A stretch of DNA of 64,000 nucleotides from Thalassospira marina (lineage in GTDB: Bacteria > Pseudomonadota > Alphaproteobacteria > Rhodospirillales > Thalassospiraceae), in assembly GCF_002844375.1 (NCBI RefSeq), contig NZ_CP024199.1, forward strand, positions 1,748,001-1,812,000, written 5' to 3'. Below the pieces are notes generated by a model, which saw nothing but the letters and a program-made list of their open reading frames with translations, made no database searches and had not been told where the DNA came from. This document shows, piece by piece, positions 41,782 through 50,483 of this stretch; position 1 is the stretch's first letter, and every line of letters begins with the position of its first letter. The position numbers were made by a program, and so were the translations under genes.

Positions 41782-44163
41782 TTATTCAGACCATCCCGGA
41801 TAGGCGTGACGTTCGCGCAGTAGCACATCATTGCGGCGCAGGCGTTCAAGGGCACGGCCAAAAACGCTGTCCTCGGGATAGTTCCCCTCGGCATTGTCGC
41901 CACAGGGTTTGCCCGTCAGAATTTCGATGGCATCGCTGATATTATCAATCGTCCAGATATTGAATTTACCCTGCCGGATGGCATGGACAACTTCTTCACG
42001 CAGAATGATGTTTTCCGCATTTGCCGCCGGTACAATCACACCCTGATCGCCGGTAAAACCCTGATCGGCACATATGCGATAGAAGCCTTCGATCTTATGC
42101 GAAATGCCACCAACAACCTGGGCTTCACCAAACTGGTTCATTGAGCCGGTCACACCGATATTCTGTTTGATCGGCACATTGGCGATGGCAGAAATAATGG
42201 CGCACAATTCCGCCAGCGAGGCCGAATCCCCTTCGATGCCACCGTAATTTTGCTCGAATGTGACCGAGCAGGCAAATGACAGCGGAAATTCCTGGGCGAA
42301 GCGCGATTTCAGGAAACCCTCAATTGTCATCACCGATTTTTGCTGAAGCGGCCCTGAAAGATCGACCATGCGTTCGATATTCAAAACGCCAAGATTGCCC
42401 ACATAACTGCGAGCTGTAACGCGGGCGGGCAGGCCAAAGGCGTGGTCGCCGTAATCAAGTACCGTCAGGGCGTTGACCTGGCCAACCACGCTGCCAAAAC
42501 TGTCAATCAGGACTTCACGGCGCTGAACGCGTTCGTGTGAACGGTCTTCGAGGCGGCTGTTGCGGTGGCGGCGTTCCTCGATCGCGCGTTTGACATCAGC
42601 GGCGCGAATGGTGGTCCGTCCACCCGATTTTGCCAGTGCGCCTGCTTCGATGGCAACATCTTCGACCCGTTCGATCTGGGCGGAAAGTTTATCGCGTTCT
42701 CCGGCCCAGCGCGATGCCTGGCCCAAAAGCTGGCGGATGGCACCGGTATCAATGGAAATACCGGCACGGTCCTGCACCGATTGCGTCAAAAGCCCGGTAT
42801 AGGTTTTGATATTGCCAGCAACGGCAGGCATATCGGGGTCGATATCGGCCTTTACGCGGAAATGGTTGCGGAAATCCACGTCGAGCGAAAAGAAGCTGTA
42901 GTAATATTTGGGCGCACCAACGATGACAATTTTAACATCCAGCGGAATGGCGCGTGGTTCAGGCGCACCGGCGGTGGGCGGTCCGGCCTTCTGGCGTTCC
43001 TCGATGCGGATTTCACCGTCACGAAGGGCAGCTTTCAGGTAATTCCAGCTTTCTTCATGTTCGACCAGCGATTCGGCGCGCAGCACCAGAACACCGCCAT
43101 TGGCGCGATGCAATGCGCCCGGCTTGATCAGCGAAAAATGCGGGTGCATGCCACCCGCCATGGGCCGGTACTGAATTTGCCCGAACAGATTGTCGTAATT
43201 GGGCGAAGGTTCGAGTACGACATCAGGATGGTCATCGCGGGAATGGTCAATCAGCAAATTAACCGCATAACGATCCTCGACCGTTTCGGGCATTTTACCA
43301 TCACCAAGGTCGATGGCGGGTTGATCGTCCGGTTCTTCAAAGGCATCGATATTATCAAGAATATCGGCCTCCAACGCATCAAACCACGCTTTCAGGCCCG
43401 GTGCGGTAAACTGTTCACGCAGTTTTTCAATGCGCGGTTTTAAGACCACGCTGGCAGCCGACCGGCGCAGGCCATCCAAGGTTTCGCCAATCTGGTCTTC
43501 CAGGTCACGGGTGGCCAGCAGGGTTTTACGGGCTTCCTCGGCGACTTCCTCAAACACGGCATCGGCGGTATCGCGACGTTCCTTGGGCAGTTTGTCCATT
43601 GCGACGGGTTCACCCTCGTCGTCAATGGCAACAATCATCACGCCTTTTTCGTTTTCCTGCACATCAAGGCCGCGTTCACGGGCGAAATTGCGCAGGATTT
43701 CAAATTTGTCGCGCACCTGGTGGCGGGCGTCTTCGGTTTGGGCCTGGGTTTCGGTCAAATGCGCGGGGGCGTTAAAGGCCGATGCAAAGGCTTCGCGCAG
43801 ATGCGAAATCAGGGTTTCCATCGCATCGGTCAGCTTGCGGCCATTGCCTGGTTCCAGGCTATAGGGGCGCGGGCGGTTGCTACGCGAAAAATTGTTCAGA
43901 TAAACCCAGTCGGACGGGGCCGGGCGGTCTGCCATGGCCTTTTTCAGGTAATCCATTGTCGCCGTCATGCGACCGGCACGATCAAGGCCCAGCACAAATA
44001 CGTTAAAGCCCGGTTCGGACATGGACAGGCCAAATTTCAGGGCCTCTGCCGCACGATAATGCGATGTGAAATCGAATATTTCGGGTGATGAGTCCTTTTG
44101 CGGACTGCGAATACGGAAATGCGGAAAGCTGCAATCGTCGGCTTCAAGGCGGGAAATCGGCAT
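41782..44163 (-). CDS. Lon-like protease (LonB/YcbZ type)
   Basis: The 793-residue protein has the Lon protease domain at its C-terminus with S647 (EGDSASLAE) and K690 (VGGISHKIEGFY) 43 residues apart, the same spacing as the Ser-Lys dyad of Escherichia coli Lon (679 and 722). The ATPase part is of the YcbZ/LonB-like type, with a poor Walker A (VLGLDRAGRMT instead of GxxGxGKT); ATP hydrolysis is thus uncertain. A coiled, charged insert lies at about 150-320. The start at ATG 44163 (MPISRLEAD) is preferred; 21 residues from 44226 are extra. It is coupled to the SPOR gene. Confidence 0.88.
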   Translation of the reverse strand: MPISRLEADDCSFPHFRIRSPQKDSSPEIFDFTSHYRAAEALKFGLSMSEPGFNVFVLGLDRAGRMTATMDYLKKAMADRPAPSDWVYLNNFSRSNRPRPYSLEPGNGRKLTDAMETLISHLREAFASAFNAPAHLTETQAQTEDARHQVRDKFEILRNFARERGLDVQENEKGVMIVAIDDEGEPVAMDKLPKERRDTADAVFEEVAEEARKTLLATRDLEDQIGETLDGLRRSAASVVLKPRIEKLREQFTAPGLKAWFDALEADILDNIDAFEEPDDQPAIDLGDGKMPETVEDRYAVNLLIDHSRDDHPDVVLEPSPNYDNLFGQIQYRPMAGGMHPHFSLIKPGALHRANGGVLVLRAESLVEHEESWNYLKAALRDGEIRIEERQKAGPPTAGAPEPRAIPLDVKIVIVGAPKYYYSFFSLDVDFRNHFRVKADIDPDMPAVAGNIKTYTGLLTQSVQDRAGISIDTGAIRQLLGQASRWAGERDKLSAQIERVEDVAIEAGALAKSGGRTTIRAADVKRAIEERRHRNSRLEDRSHERVQRREVLIDSFGSVVGQVNALTVLDYGDHAFGLPARVTARSYVGNLGVLNIERMVDLSGPLQQKSVMTIEGFLKSRFAQEFPLSFACSVTFEQNYGGIEGDSASLAELCAIISAIANVPIKQNIGVTGSMNQFGEAQVVGGISHKIEGFYRICADQGFTGDQGVIVPAANAENIILREEVVHAIRQGKFNIWTIDNISDAIEILTGKPCGDNAEGNYPEDSVFGRALERLRRNDVLLRERHAYPGWSE

Positions 44164-44319
44164 GTTCGCTCTTTTGTAAGGGCCCCGGAAACCCGCGCTG
44201 ATCGGAATGAACGAACGCAGGTGCAAAATGATTTTGGAAGGAAGCGCGCATGATGGTCAAGCATTGCCTGCGCGAAATTTCTGCGTGCGGTAAATTCCCG
44301 TAAAAATTGCCAAATTTTT

Positions 44320-44357
44320 TGATACGGATATTGGAAATTTTTGCAAAAAACGTATCA
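44320..44357 (+). promoter_or_regulatory. Candidate PaaX operator, dyad TGATACG...CGTATCA
   Basis: TGATACG (44320-44326) and CGTATCA (44351-44357) are exact complements with a 24-base spacer, upstream of the paaX-like gene. The spacing between arm centres is 31 bases, about three turns. It resembles the TGATTC-type half sites of PaaX but is not identical. Confidence 0.4.
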
Positions 44358-44436
44358 TGTTGCGGTCGCTTTACCTTGGCTTGAATATCGCGAAATTGAT
44401 CTTTGCGGCAAAGGGTCCGCTATTTCAGGGAAATGC

Positions 44437-45390
44437 ATGAACCGAAAATTAAACCCGGCATATCAACAGTTTGAACAGATACGTTCCACGCTGGATTTAA
44501 GCAGCCGTGCCGTTGTCATCACCTTTTTGTGCGATGTGTTGCGGCCGCGTGGTGATTCGGTTTTTCTGGCGGATTTGATTGCGCTGCTCTCGCAAGTCGG
44601 GGTTAGTGAACGTGTTTTGCGTACTGCGGTTTTTCGCATGTCGCGGGATGGCTGGCTGGAAACGCAGCGCGTGGGGCGCCAGGCGCTATATCAGGTAACC
44701 GCCGAGGGCTGGCGGCTGATTGATCCAGGCTGCCGACAGTTTTATACCGCACATGTCGATAAATGGGATGGCCAATGGACACTGATTATATTTGATAATC
44801 ACGCCATAACCGCAGATCAGCGCCGTACGGTTGCCCGGTTATTAGGCTGGCGCGGGTTCGGTGCGGTATCGGCCAATGTGTTTGCCCATCCCGGCATTGA
44901 TATTGCCCTGACACGGCAGATTTTAACCGAAACCGGGCTGGCGCAAACCGCCATTTCATTGCGGGCAGAGACACAGGATATCGCGGAATCCGCTTCGCTT
45001 CGCGATATGGTCGCCGCAACCTGGGATCTGGCGGCATTGCAGCGGCAATATCAGCAAAAACTGGCCCTGTTTGAACCTTTATTGTCGCTTGATCTGGCGG
45101 CGTTATGCTCGCCAGAACTGGCCTTTGCCCTGCGTATGTTATTGATGCATGGCTTTAAACAGGTGGTGTTGCGTGATCCGGGCCTCCCGGCAGAGCTTTT
45201 GCCGGCAAACTGGGCCGGTATCCACGCCAGGGATGTCATCCGCAGGCTGTATTGGCAACTGGTTCCGTTGTCCGAACCATTTGTAAATCGTGTCTTCAAC
45301 CAGAATGATCCGGCGATACCCGGATATAACCCGCCTGCATCCTGGTTTTTCAGGCGGTTGGGTGGGGCAGAGGCCCCGCCCGCCGCCTGA
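44437..45390 (+). CDS. PaaX-family transcriptional regulator
   Basis: The 317-residue protein matches the PaaX family, repressor of phenylacetate catabolism: a winged HTH (about 20-105: VFLADLIALLSQVGVSERVLRTAVFRMSRDGWLETQRVGRQALYQVTAEG) and a PaaX C-terminal domain (WTLIIFDNHAITADQRRTVARLLGWRGFGAVSANVFAHPGID). No paa catabolic genes lie nearby, so its target is remote or different. ATG 44437 is preceded by CAGGG at 6 bases; an upstream reading adds 32 residues without a match. A large dyad lies 80-117 bases upstream. Confidence 0.88.
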   Translation: MNRKLNPAYQQFEQIRSTLDLSSRAVVITFLCDVLRPRGDSVFLADLIALLSQVGVSERVLRTAVFRMSRDGWLETQRVGRQALYQVTAEGWRLIDPGCRQFYTAHVDKWDGQWTLIIFDNHAITADQRRTVARLLGWRGFGAVSANVFAHPGIDIALTRQILTETGLAQTAISLRAETQDIAESASLRDMVAATWDLAALQRQYQQKLALFEPLLSLDLAALCSPELAFALRMLLMHGFKQVVLRDPGLPAELLPANWAGIHARDVIRRLYWQLVPLSEPFVNRVFNQNDPAIPGYNPPASWFFRRLGGAEAPPAA

Positions 45391-45454
45391 TTTTACGGAT
45401 GGAAAGTGGAAGTTTTGCCGCAATAGCTGCAATAATCGGATTTGGCGCTGAGCG

Positions 45455-45487
45455 CATGAAGGCAGCGTTTTTTGTGCTGCCTTCATG
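45455..45487. other. Hairpin between the PaaX-like and small membrane genes
   Basis: CATGAAGGCAGC pairs with GCTGCCTTCATG around an AT-rich loop. It is a strong hairpin but has no T tail on either strand; a terminator is not certain. Confidence 0.4.
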
Positions 45488-45500
45488 ACTTCAAACAGGC

Positions 45501-45830
45501 TTAAATCGCCTCGGCGGGTGCCGTGTTGCGTTCAATCTTGCGCAGATATTGCAGGATATAGGCAACCGCCATCAGAATGGCCCATTGTAGCAGGCCACCA
45601 ACAGCAAACATCAGGCTGGGAAGGTAAACCATGATGGCATATTGCCCACCCATGCCATAACCCATGCGATGGGGCAGGGTTGCCAGCGCCATGACCAGAC
45701 ATGCCGCGAGAAAAAGGGCGGCCAAAACCTGTATCAGTTTTTCCAGCCAATGGCTTTGCGTGTCCTGCCGTGGTTTGGCTGTCTGTGCGCTTAAATAGCC
45801 CGTCGCCCGGTCTTCATTGCTTGTATGCAT
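45501..45830 (-). CDS. Two-helix membrane protein of unknown function
   Basis: The 109-residue protein has a polar N-terminus (about 1-30) and two membrane segments (about 35-52: LAALFLAACLVMALATL; about 68-95: MVYLPSLMFAVGGLLQWAILMAVAYIL). No family was recognised. The start at ATG 45830 follows GGGAC by 8 bases; a longer reading from 45932 lacks a ribosome site. It is on the minus strand downstream of the MocR gene, but with its own space. Confidence 0.68.
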   Translation of the reverse strand: MHTSNEDRATGYLSAQTAKPRQDTQSHWLEKLIQVLAALFLAACLVMALATLPHRMGYGMGGQYAIMVYLPSLMFAVGGLLQWAILMAVAYILQYLRKIERNTAPAEAI

Positions 45831-45961
45831 GGTACGTCCCCCAATCATGTTTGATATGTTTGTTTGCGGACATATCTCTCCATGATTGGGGAATGAAATG
45901 CAATATTTGCGTGTATTTGTATTTTTATGCACTTTTTAGGTGTTTAAAAATGCATCTTGTT

Positions 45962-47524
45962 TCACATCACATGGGCGTCGCTGAATTCGCTGGTTTGCAG
46001 CAGACGCAGGATGATGTTCACCCCATGATGGATGCGTTCGGTGGAGCGTTCCGCCCCGAATGACAGACGAAGTCCGCGGGGTGGGATGCCAACGGCAAAT
46101 TGCTGGGCTGCGGTTAACATCACCCCGGAATTGGCGGCATTCATCACCAGTTCGCTTGTTTCGATGTGGTCGGGCAGGGCCAGCCAGATGTGGTAATTGG
46201 TGGGGTGGAACCGCACGTCATATCCCTTGAGGCTGCCCAGAATAATGCCCAGGCGGCGGGATGCTTCTTCACGGTGCCAGGTTTCATAGCGTTCGATGGT
46301 ACCATCATTGATCAGGCGCGTGACCAGTTCAAGATTGATGCCCGGCGTCATCCAGCAGGTGGTGCGAATGCCGCTGGCCAGCTTGGCGATATACTGGATC
46401 GGCGCATGAATGAAACCAATGCGAAGCCCGCCCCCCACACTTTTTGAAATGCCATTCAAATAAATTGCCCGTTCCGGGACAAAACAGGACAGGGGCGGCG
46501 GGGCATCCGGGTCCAGAAAACCGTAAATCCCGTCTTCAATCAGCATCAGGTTATGTTTACGCAGCACTTCGGCAATGGCGATGCGGCGTTCGTGGCTCAT
46601 AGTGCTGCAAAGCGGGTTGTGCAAAGTCGGCATCAGGTAAATGACGCGGGGCGATTGCGTACGGCACAGATTGTCGAGCACATCTGGCAGAATGCCTTCT
46701 TCATCCATGGCAACACCGCGCAGGCGAAACTGCATCATGGCGGCAAGGCTGCGCAGGTTGGGATAGGTCATTTCCTCGCACAGGACCAAATCGCCCGGGC
46801 GGGTAAAGGTCATCAAGGCCACGGTCATGGCATGTTGTACGCCCGCCGTTGGCAGAACACGGTCAGGATTGTCATCCAGGCCGAACCGCCCGGCCATTTT
46901 CGCCAGGGCCTGGCGATGGTGGGGCATGCCATATTCGGTTTTATAAGTGATCAGGTTTTCGATCGGCCCGCTTTGGGCAATGTCGATCAGAACCTGGTTA
47001 ATATGCGTTTCCTGCGGCGGCAGCGGGCAGTTCATCCGGAAATTGATGGGGCCGTCTTCGACCAGCACCGGATAGGGCTGGTCGGAATCGCGGCTTTTGG
47101 TGAAGGAAACGTCCGCCGTGCCAAAATTTACCGGCGTGCTGGTAACACCCGATGACACAAAACCATTACTGGCGTTCTGGCGGGGCAGGTCGGCATCATC
47201 ATCGTCATTCTCGGCGCGGGGCTGCTCTTTGCCATAGGAAACCGGATGGCCGGGAAGAAGCAACGGCGGGCTCATATCAAGCGGTGCACTGACATAGGTG
47301 CCGCGCCCCACCTCGCCAATGGCAAGACCCAGGCGTTCTGCCTCGCGGTAGGCGCGCGTAACGGTGCCAACAGTAACGCCAAGATGATAGGCCAGATCTC
47401 GATGGGTCGGCAGGCGGTCACCCGCCTGTAACTGCCCCTTTTCAACGGCATCACCAATGGCGTGCGCGATACGGCGGTAAACCGGGCCGGTTCCGGATGA
47501 AAGATCGGGTATCCACATTGTCAT
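45962..47524 (-). CDS. MocR-family transcriptional regulator
   Basis: The 520-residue protein has a GntR-type winged HTH at the N-terminus (about 15-80: VYRRIAHAIGDAVEKGQLQAGDRLPTHRDLAYHLGVTVGTVTRAYREAERLG) and a class I aminotransferase-like domain (about 135-500), the MocR layout of GabR, PdxR and EnuR. The PLP-binding Lys is in NGISKSVGGGLRIG. The aminotransferase part senses PLP together with an amino-acid-like effector. A DUF1127 gene is divergent, and a PLP dehydratase, decarboxylase and PhzF gene follow on the far side. GATACAAT repeats upstream are likely operators. Confidence 0.9.
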   Translation of the reverse strand: MTMWIPDLSSGTGPVYRRIAHAIGDAVEKGQLQAGDRLPTHRDLAYHLGVTVGTVTRAYREAERLGLAIGEVGRGTYVSAPLDMSPPLLLPGHPVSYGKEQPRAENDDDDADLPRQNASNGFVSSGVTSTPVNFGTADVSFTKSRDSDQPYPVLVEDGPINFRMNCPLPPQETHINQVLIDIAQSGPIENLITYKTEYGMPHHRQALAKMAGRFGLDDNPDRVLPTAGVQHAMTVALMTFTRPGDLVLCEEMTYPNLRSLAAMMQFRLRGVAMDEEGILPDVLDNLCRTQSPRVIYLMPTLHNPLCSTMSHERRIAIAEVLRKHNLMLIEDGIYGFLDPDAPPPLSCFVPERAIYLNGISKSVGGGLRIGFIHAPIQYIAKLASGIRTTCWMTPGINLELVTRLINDGTIERYETWHREEASRRLGIILGSLKGYDVRFHPTNYHIWLALPDHIETSELVMNAANSGVMLTAAQQFAVGIPPRGLRLSFGAERSTERIHHGVNIILRLLQTSEFSDAHVM

Positions 47525-47548
47525 GGTGACAATGTTTAGTTTGACATG

Positions 47549-47626
47549 GATACAATGTCAATGACAAAAGGGAATCGATACAATTTGGAAGCAGGAGGAA
47601 AACATGACGAATTGTAACGATACAAT
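47549..47626 (+). promoter_or_regulatory. GATACAAT repeats in the MocR/DUF1127 gap
   Basis: Exact GATACAAT copies occur at 47549-47556, 47577-47584 and 47619-47626. The last is part of the perfect dyad ATTGTAACGATACAAT (47611-47626), inside the DUF1127 start region. MocR proteins bind direct repeats, so this is a candidate operator. TACAAT also resembles a -10 box. Confidence 0.6.
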
Positions 47627-47891
47627 CCGGTTTCCTGCGACTCTCGCAGGCGGTACGATGCAGCATGGCCAGAGCGCAGGGGATGCCAACGCAGCCCGCC
47701 AGGGTATTGTGCTCTCGGTGACCCGTCGCCTGTTTGCATTCCTGGTGTCGGCACAAAAAAACTCAAGGGATCGTAACAGTGTACGGAAACTTGATGACAG
47801 ATTGCTCAAGGATGTTGGCCTGAAGCGGTCTGACATTGATCACTATGTTTCGGCACCCTTGAACAATGATCTTCCCCCGCGCGGTTTTTAA
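47604..47891 (+). CDS. DUF1127 domain protein
   Basis: The 95-residue protein has a DUF1127 (YjiS-like) domain at its C-terminus (about 52-85: NSVRKLDDRLLKDVGLKRSDIDHYV); these small basic proteins of about 50 residues have been tied to phosphate and RNA metabolism in alphaproteobacteria. The first half is a poorly conserved extension. GGAGG lies 6 bases before the ATG. It is divergent from the MocR gene and opens the set of four genes that carry GATACAAT-like sites. Confidence 0.85.
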   Translation: MTNCNDTIRFPATLAGGTMQHGQSAGDANAARQGIVLSVTRRLFAFLVSAQKNSRDRNSVRKLDDRLLKDVGLKRSDIDHYVSAPLNNDLPPRGF

Positions 47892-47899
47892 CCGTGCAA

Positions 47900-47936
47900 G
47901 CGGCCGGAACGCCCCGCTCTCTCGCGTTCCGGTCGC
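47900..47936 (+). terminator. Hairpin between DUF1127 and dehydratase genes
   Basis: GCGGCCGGAACG (47900-47911) pairs with CGTTCCGGTCGC (47925-47936) with one G-T pair. It is followed by CACCCCTTTT, so it may end the DUF1127 transcript or act as an attenuator ahead of the dehydratase gene. Confidence 0.6.
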
Positions 47937-47950
47937 CACCCCTTTTGGGG

Positions 47951-48024
47951 TACAATCCTGATCTGTCCAAAGGCAGACAATTCCCGGCCTAAAGAAAGAT
48001 ACAATTCCTATACAGGGGTACAAT
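47951..48024 (+). promoter_or_regulatory. TACAAT repeats upstream of the dehydratase gene
   Basis: TACAAT occurs at 47951-47956 (as GGTACAAT), 48000-48005 (as GATACAAT) and 48019-48024 (as GGTACAAT, directly touching the ATG). The last is next to the AGGGG ribosome site. This matches the motif seen at the MocR/DUF1127 gap, so both may be bound by the same MocR protein. Confidence 0.55.
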
Positions 48025-49002
48025 ATGTTCACTGCTCGCGAACTGATGGACGCTGCCGAATTTGTGCATGGTTATGTGGCACCGACCCCGGCCATCCGAT
48101 GGCCGCTGATCGAGCGTGCAACCGGGCTTTCCATTTATGTGAAGCACGAAAACCACACACGACTTGGCGCTTTCAAGGTGCGTGGCGGGTTGACATTTTG
48201 TCGTTATCTTTCCCGATCTACCCAGATCATCAATGGCATCATCAGTGCGACGCGCGGTAATCACGGGCAAAGCCTGGCCTATGCCGCCAGCGTGTTTGGT
48301 CTGCGGGCGACCATTATTGTGCCGCATGGCAATTCGCGCGAAAAAAATGCATCGATGCGGGCATTGGGTGCCGATGTGATCGAACATGGGGATGATTTCC
48401 AGGATGCCGCCGATTTTGCCCGGCAAAAGGCGGTCGAGGATGACCTGGTTATGGTGCCGCCCTTTCACCCGGAATTGGTGCGCGGTGTGGCATCCTACGG
48501 CATGGAGCTGTTTGGCGATGTCGAGGACATTGACCGCATTTATGTGCCAATCGGCATGGGGTCGGGCATTTGCAGCCTGATTACCGCGCGTGACGCCCTA
48601 GGTCTGAAAACCGAAATTATCGGTGTGGTGGCAACGGGGGCCGATGCGGTGCGCCAGTCCTTCTTGAAGGGGGAAATTTGCGAAACCGCCAGCGCCAATA
48701 CCTTTGCCGATGGTGTTGCTTGCCGCAAACCGGACCCGGCCGCCTTTGCGATTATCAAAAACGGGGCTGCCGATATTATTGCCGTTAGCGATGATGAAAT
48801 CATGCAGGCGATGCGGCTTTATTTCAGTGCAACCCATAACCTTGCCGAAGGGGCAGGGGCGGCAGCCCTGGCCGGCGTGGTTGCAGATCGCAAGCGCGCC
48901 ATTGGCAAGAAAAACGCAGTTATTTTAAGCGGCGCAAATATTGACCGCGATATTTATGCAGAAATCCTGCAGGGAAGTAGTCCAGATGAACCGGAAATTT
49001 GA
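48025..49002 (+). CDS. PLP-dependent threonine dehydratase-like protein
   Basis: The 325-residue fold-type II PLP enzyme has the lysine motif LGAFKVRGG (Lys about residue 51), the N-loop ATRGNHGQSL, and PIGMGSGICSLITARDALG as the phosphate loop. It is close to threonine/serine dehydratases and to EutB-type dehydratases of ectoine breakdown; which amino acid it deaminates is unclear. Its ATG touches a TACAAT site. The next gene overlaps its end by 17 bases, so the two are coupled. The product would be a 2-oxo acid. Confidence 0.85.
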   Translation: MFTARELMDAAEFVHGYVAPTPAIRWPLIERATGLSIYVKHENHTRLGAFKVRGGLTFCRYLSRSTQIINGIISATRGNHGQSLAYAASVFGLRATIIVPHGNSREKNASMRALGADVIEHGDDFQDAADFARQKAVEDDLVMVPPFHPELVRGVASYGMELFGDVEDIDRIYVPIGMGSGICSLITARDALGLKTEIIGVVATGADAVRQSFLKGEICETASANTFADGVACRKPDPAAFAIIKNGAADIIAVSDDEIMQAMRLYFSATHNLAEGAGAAALAGVVADRKRAIGKKNAVILSGANIDRDIYAEILQGSSPDEPEI

Positions 49003-50368
49003 TGATTTAAACGAAATTGGTGACATCTTCGCCCTGACGGGCGAAATCGCTCGCGAATATCTTCAGGCGGGCGAAGATGCCCCGGTAATATGCGCTGATA
49101 CCAGCGCCTTTGATCCGGCAGCCCCACTGCCGGCCCGCGGTGACGGTGCGATTGCCGCACTTGATGCCCTGAAGACCGACATCCTCCCCCTCGTTGCCAC
49201 CTCGACAGGGCCCCGTTATCTGGGATTTGTGACCGGCGGAGCCACGCCAGCAGCCATTGTTGGCGACTGGATGGCCAGCGCAATCGACCAGAATGCAACC
49301 GGGCCGGACGGCACTGTCACCGCGGCAGTTGAACAGCAGGTAATAAACTGGATTTGCGATTTGGCCGGCATGCCACGTGGCCGGTTCGATGGCGCACTGA
49401 CCACAGGTGCAACCGCATCCAACCTGCTGGCCGTTGTAACCGCACGCCAATGGTGCGGCGAACAGATTGGCGTTGATGTGGATGCCGATGGGGCTATCGC
49501 CCTGCCATCTTTTGAAATATTTTCCGCCACCCCGCATGCCAGCATGATCAAGGATCTGTCAGTTGCCGGGGTGGGGCGCAACAACGTCACCCGTATAGTG
49601 ACCGAACCGGGGACCGAGGCCATGCATGTGCATGACCTGGCAAACAAGCTGGAAAACAGCACATCAAAGGCAAAAATGGTGATTGCCAGTGCCGGCACGG
49701 TAAATGCCACCGACTTTGATGACCTGGTTGCCATTGCTGATTTGTGCGCGGCCTATGGGGCATGGTTGCATGTTGACGCGGCCTTTGGCCTGTTTGCCGC
49801 CCTTGATGAACGCCGCGTGCACCTGCTTGCCGGGATCGAACGGGCAGATTCCATTACATCGGATGGCCATAAATGGCTGAACGTTCCCTATGATTGCGGA
49901 ATTTTCCTGACCCGGCAGATTTCGGTTCTGGAAAAATGCTTCCGCGCCTTTGCCCCCTATCTGGCGAGCCGGGCCGAGGGCAACAGTTACATCAATCGTG
50001 GTGTCGAAAATTCGCGCAGGTTCCGTGCCTTGCCTTTATGGATGGCGATCAAGGCCTACGGCCGTGCCGGTATGGCCGATATCATCCGTCGCAATTGCGA
50101 CCAGGCGCGTGATTTGGCCCATTGGGTGGCGGATCATTCCGGGCTGGTTTTGTTGCGCGACCCGCAGCTTAATGTGGTGATGTTCTGTGGCCGTGGTAAT
50201 GATGATGCCAACCGCGACCTTCTTGATCGTATCAATGGCACGGGCAAGGTGTTTTTGACCCCGACCATTTATAATGGCCGCTTTGGTTTTCGTGCAGCAT
50301 TCAGCAACTGGCGCACCCGGGACCAGGACATTGAAATTATCAAGGATGCCATTAACAGCGTGTTGTAA
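48986..50368 (+). CDS. Group II PLP decarboxylase
   Basis: The 460-residue protein matches the group II decarboxylase (AADC/glutamate decarboxylase-like) family. HVDAAFG and SDGHKWLNVPYDCG hold the PLP Asp and the Schiff-base Lys (HKW). LAGMPRGRFDGALTTGATASNLLAV is the family's cofactor-phosphate region. The amino acid decarboxylated is not predictable; it may work on an aromatic or a diamino acid. ATG 48986 follows CAGGGA at 10 bases and overlaps the dehydratase gene by 17 bases. Both genes plus PhzF are likely one operon. Confidence 0.87.
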   Translation: MNRKFDDLNEIGDIFALTGEIAREYLQAGEDAPVICADTSAFDPAAPLPARGDGAIAALDALKTDILPLVATSTGPRYLGFVTGGATPAAIVGDWMASAIDQNATGPDGTVTAAVEQQVINWICDLAGMPRGRFDGALTTGATASNLLAVVTARQWCGEQIGVDVDADGAIALPSFEIFSATPHASMIKDLSVAGVGRNNVTRIVTEPGTEAMHVHDLANKLENSTSKAKMVIASAGTVNATDFDDLVAIADLCAAYGAWLHVDAAFGLFAALDERRVHLLAGIERADSITSDGHKWLNVPYDCGIFLTRQISVLEKCFRAFAPYLASRAEGNSYINRGVENSRRFRALPLWMAIKAYGRAGMADIIRRNCDQARDLAHWVADHSGLVLLRDPQLNVVMFCGRGNDDANRDLLDRINGTGKVFLTPTIYNGRFGFRAAFSNWRTRDQDIEIIKDAINSVL

Positions 50369-50483
50369 TTAAAACAGTCCATATCGGGATGGGCGAAAGG
50401 GGCGGGTTAAATCCGGTATCCTTTCCCCATCCCTTTTATGCATACCGCTTAAGCTTTGAACTTTGTGTTTTGGGAAGAAATTG

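Noticed and set aside
42565..43443. Plus-strand open frame of 292 residues opposite the Lon-like gene
   Set aside because: Antisense shadow in a highly coding gene; no domain seen.
45455..45487. Strong hairpin as a terminator of PaaX
   Set aside because: No T run on either side; kept only as a hairpin of unknown role.
47549..48024. TACAAT copies as simple -10 promoter elements
   Set aside because: I did not find matching -35 boxes at 16-18 bases for any copy; the GATACAAT repeat pattern is better explained as a regulator site, but not proven.
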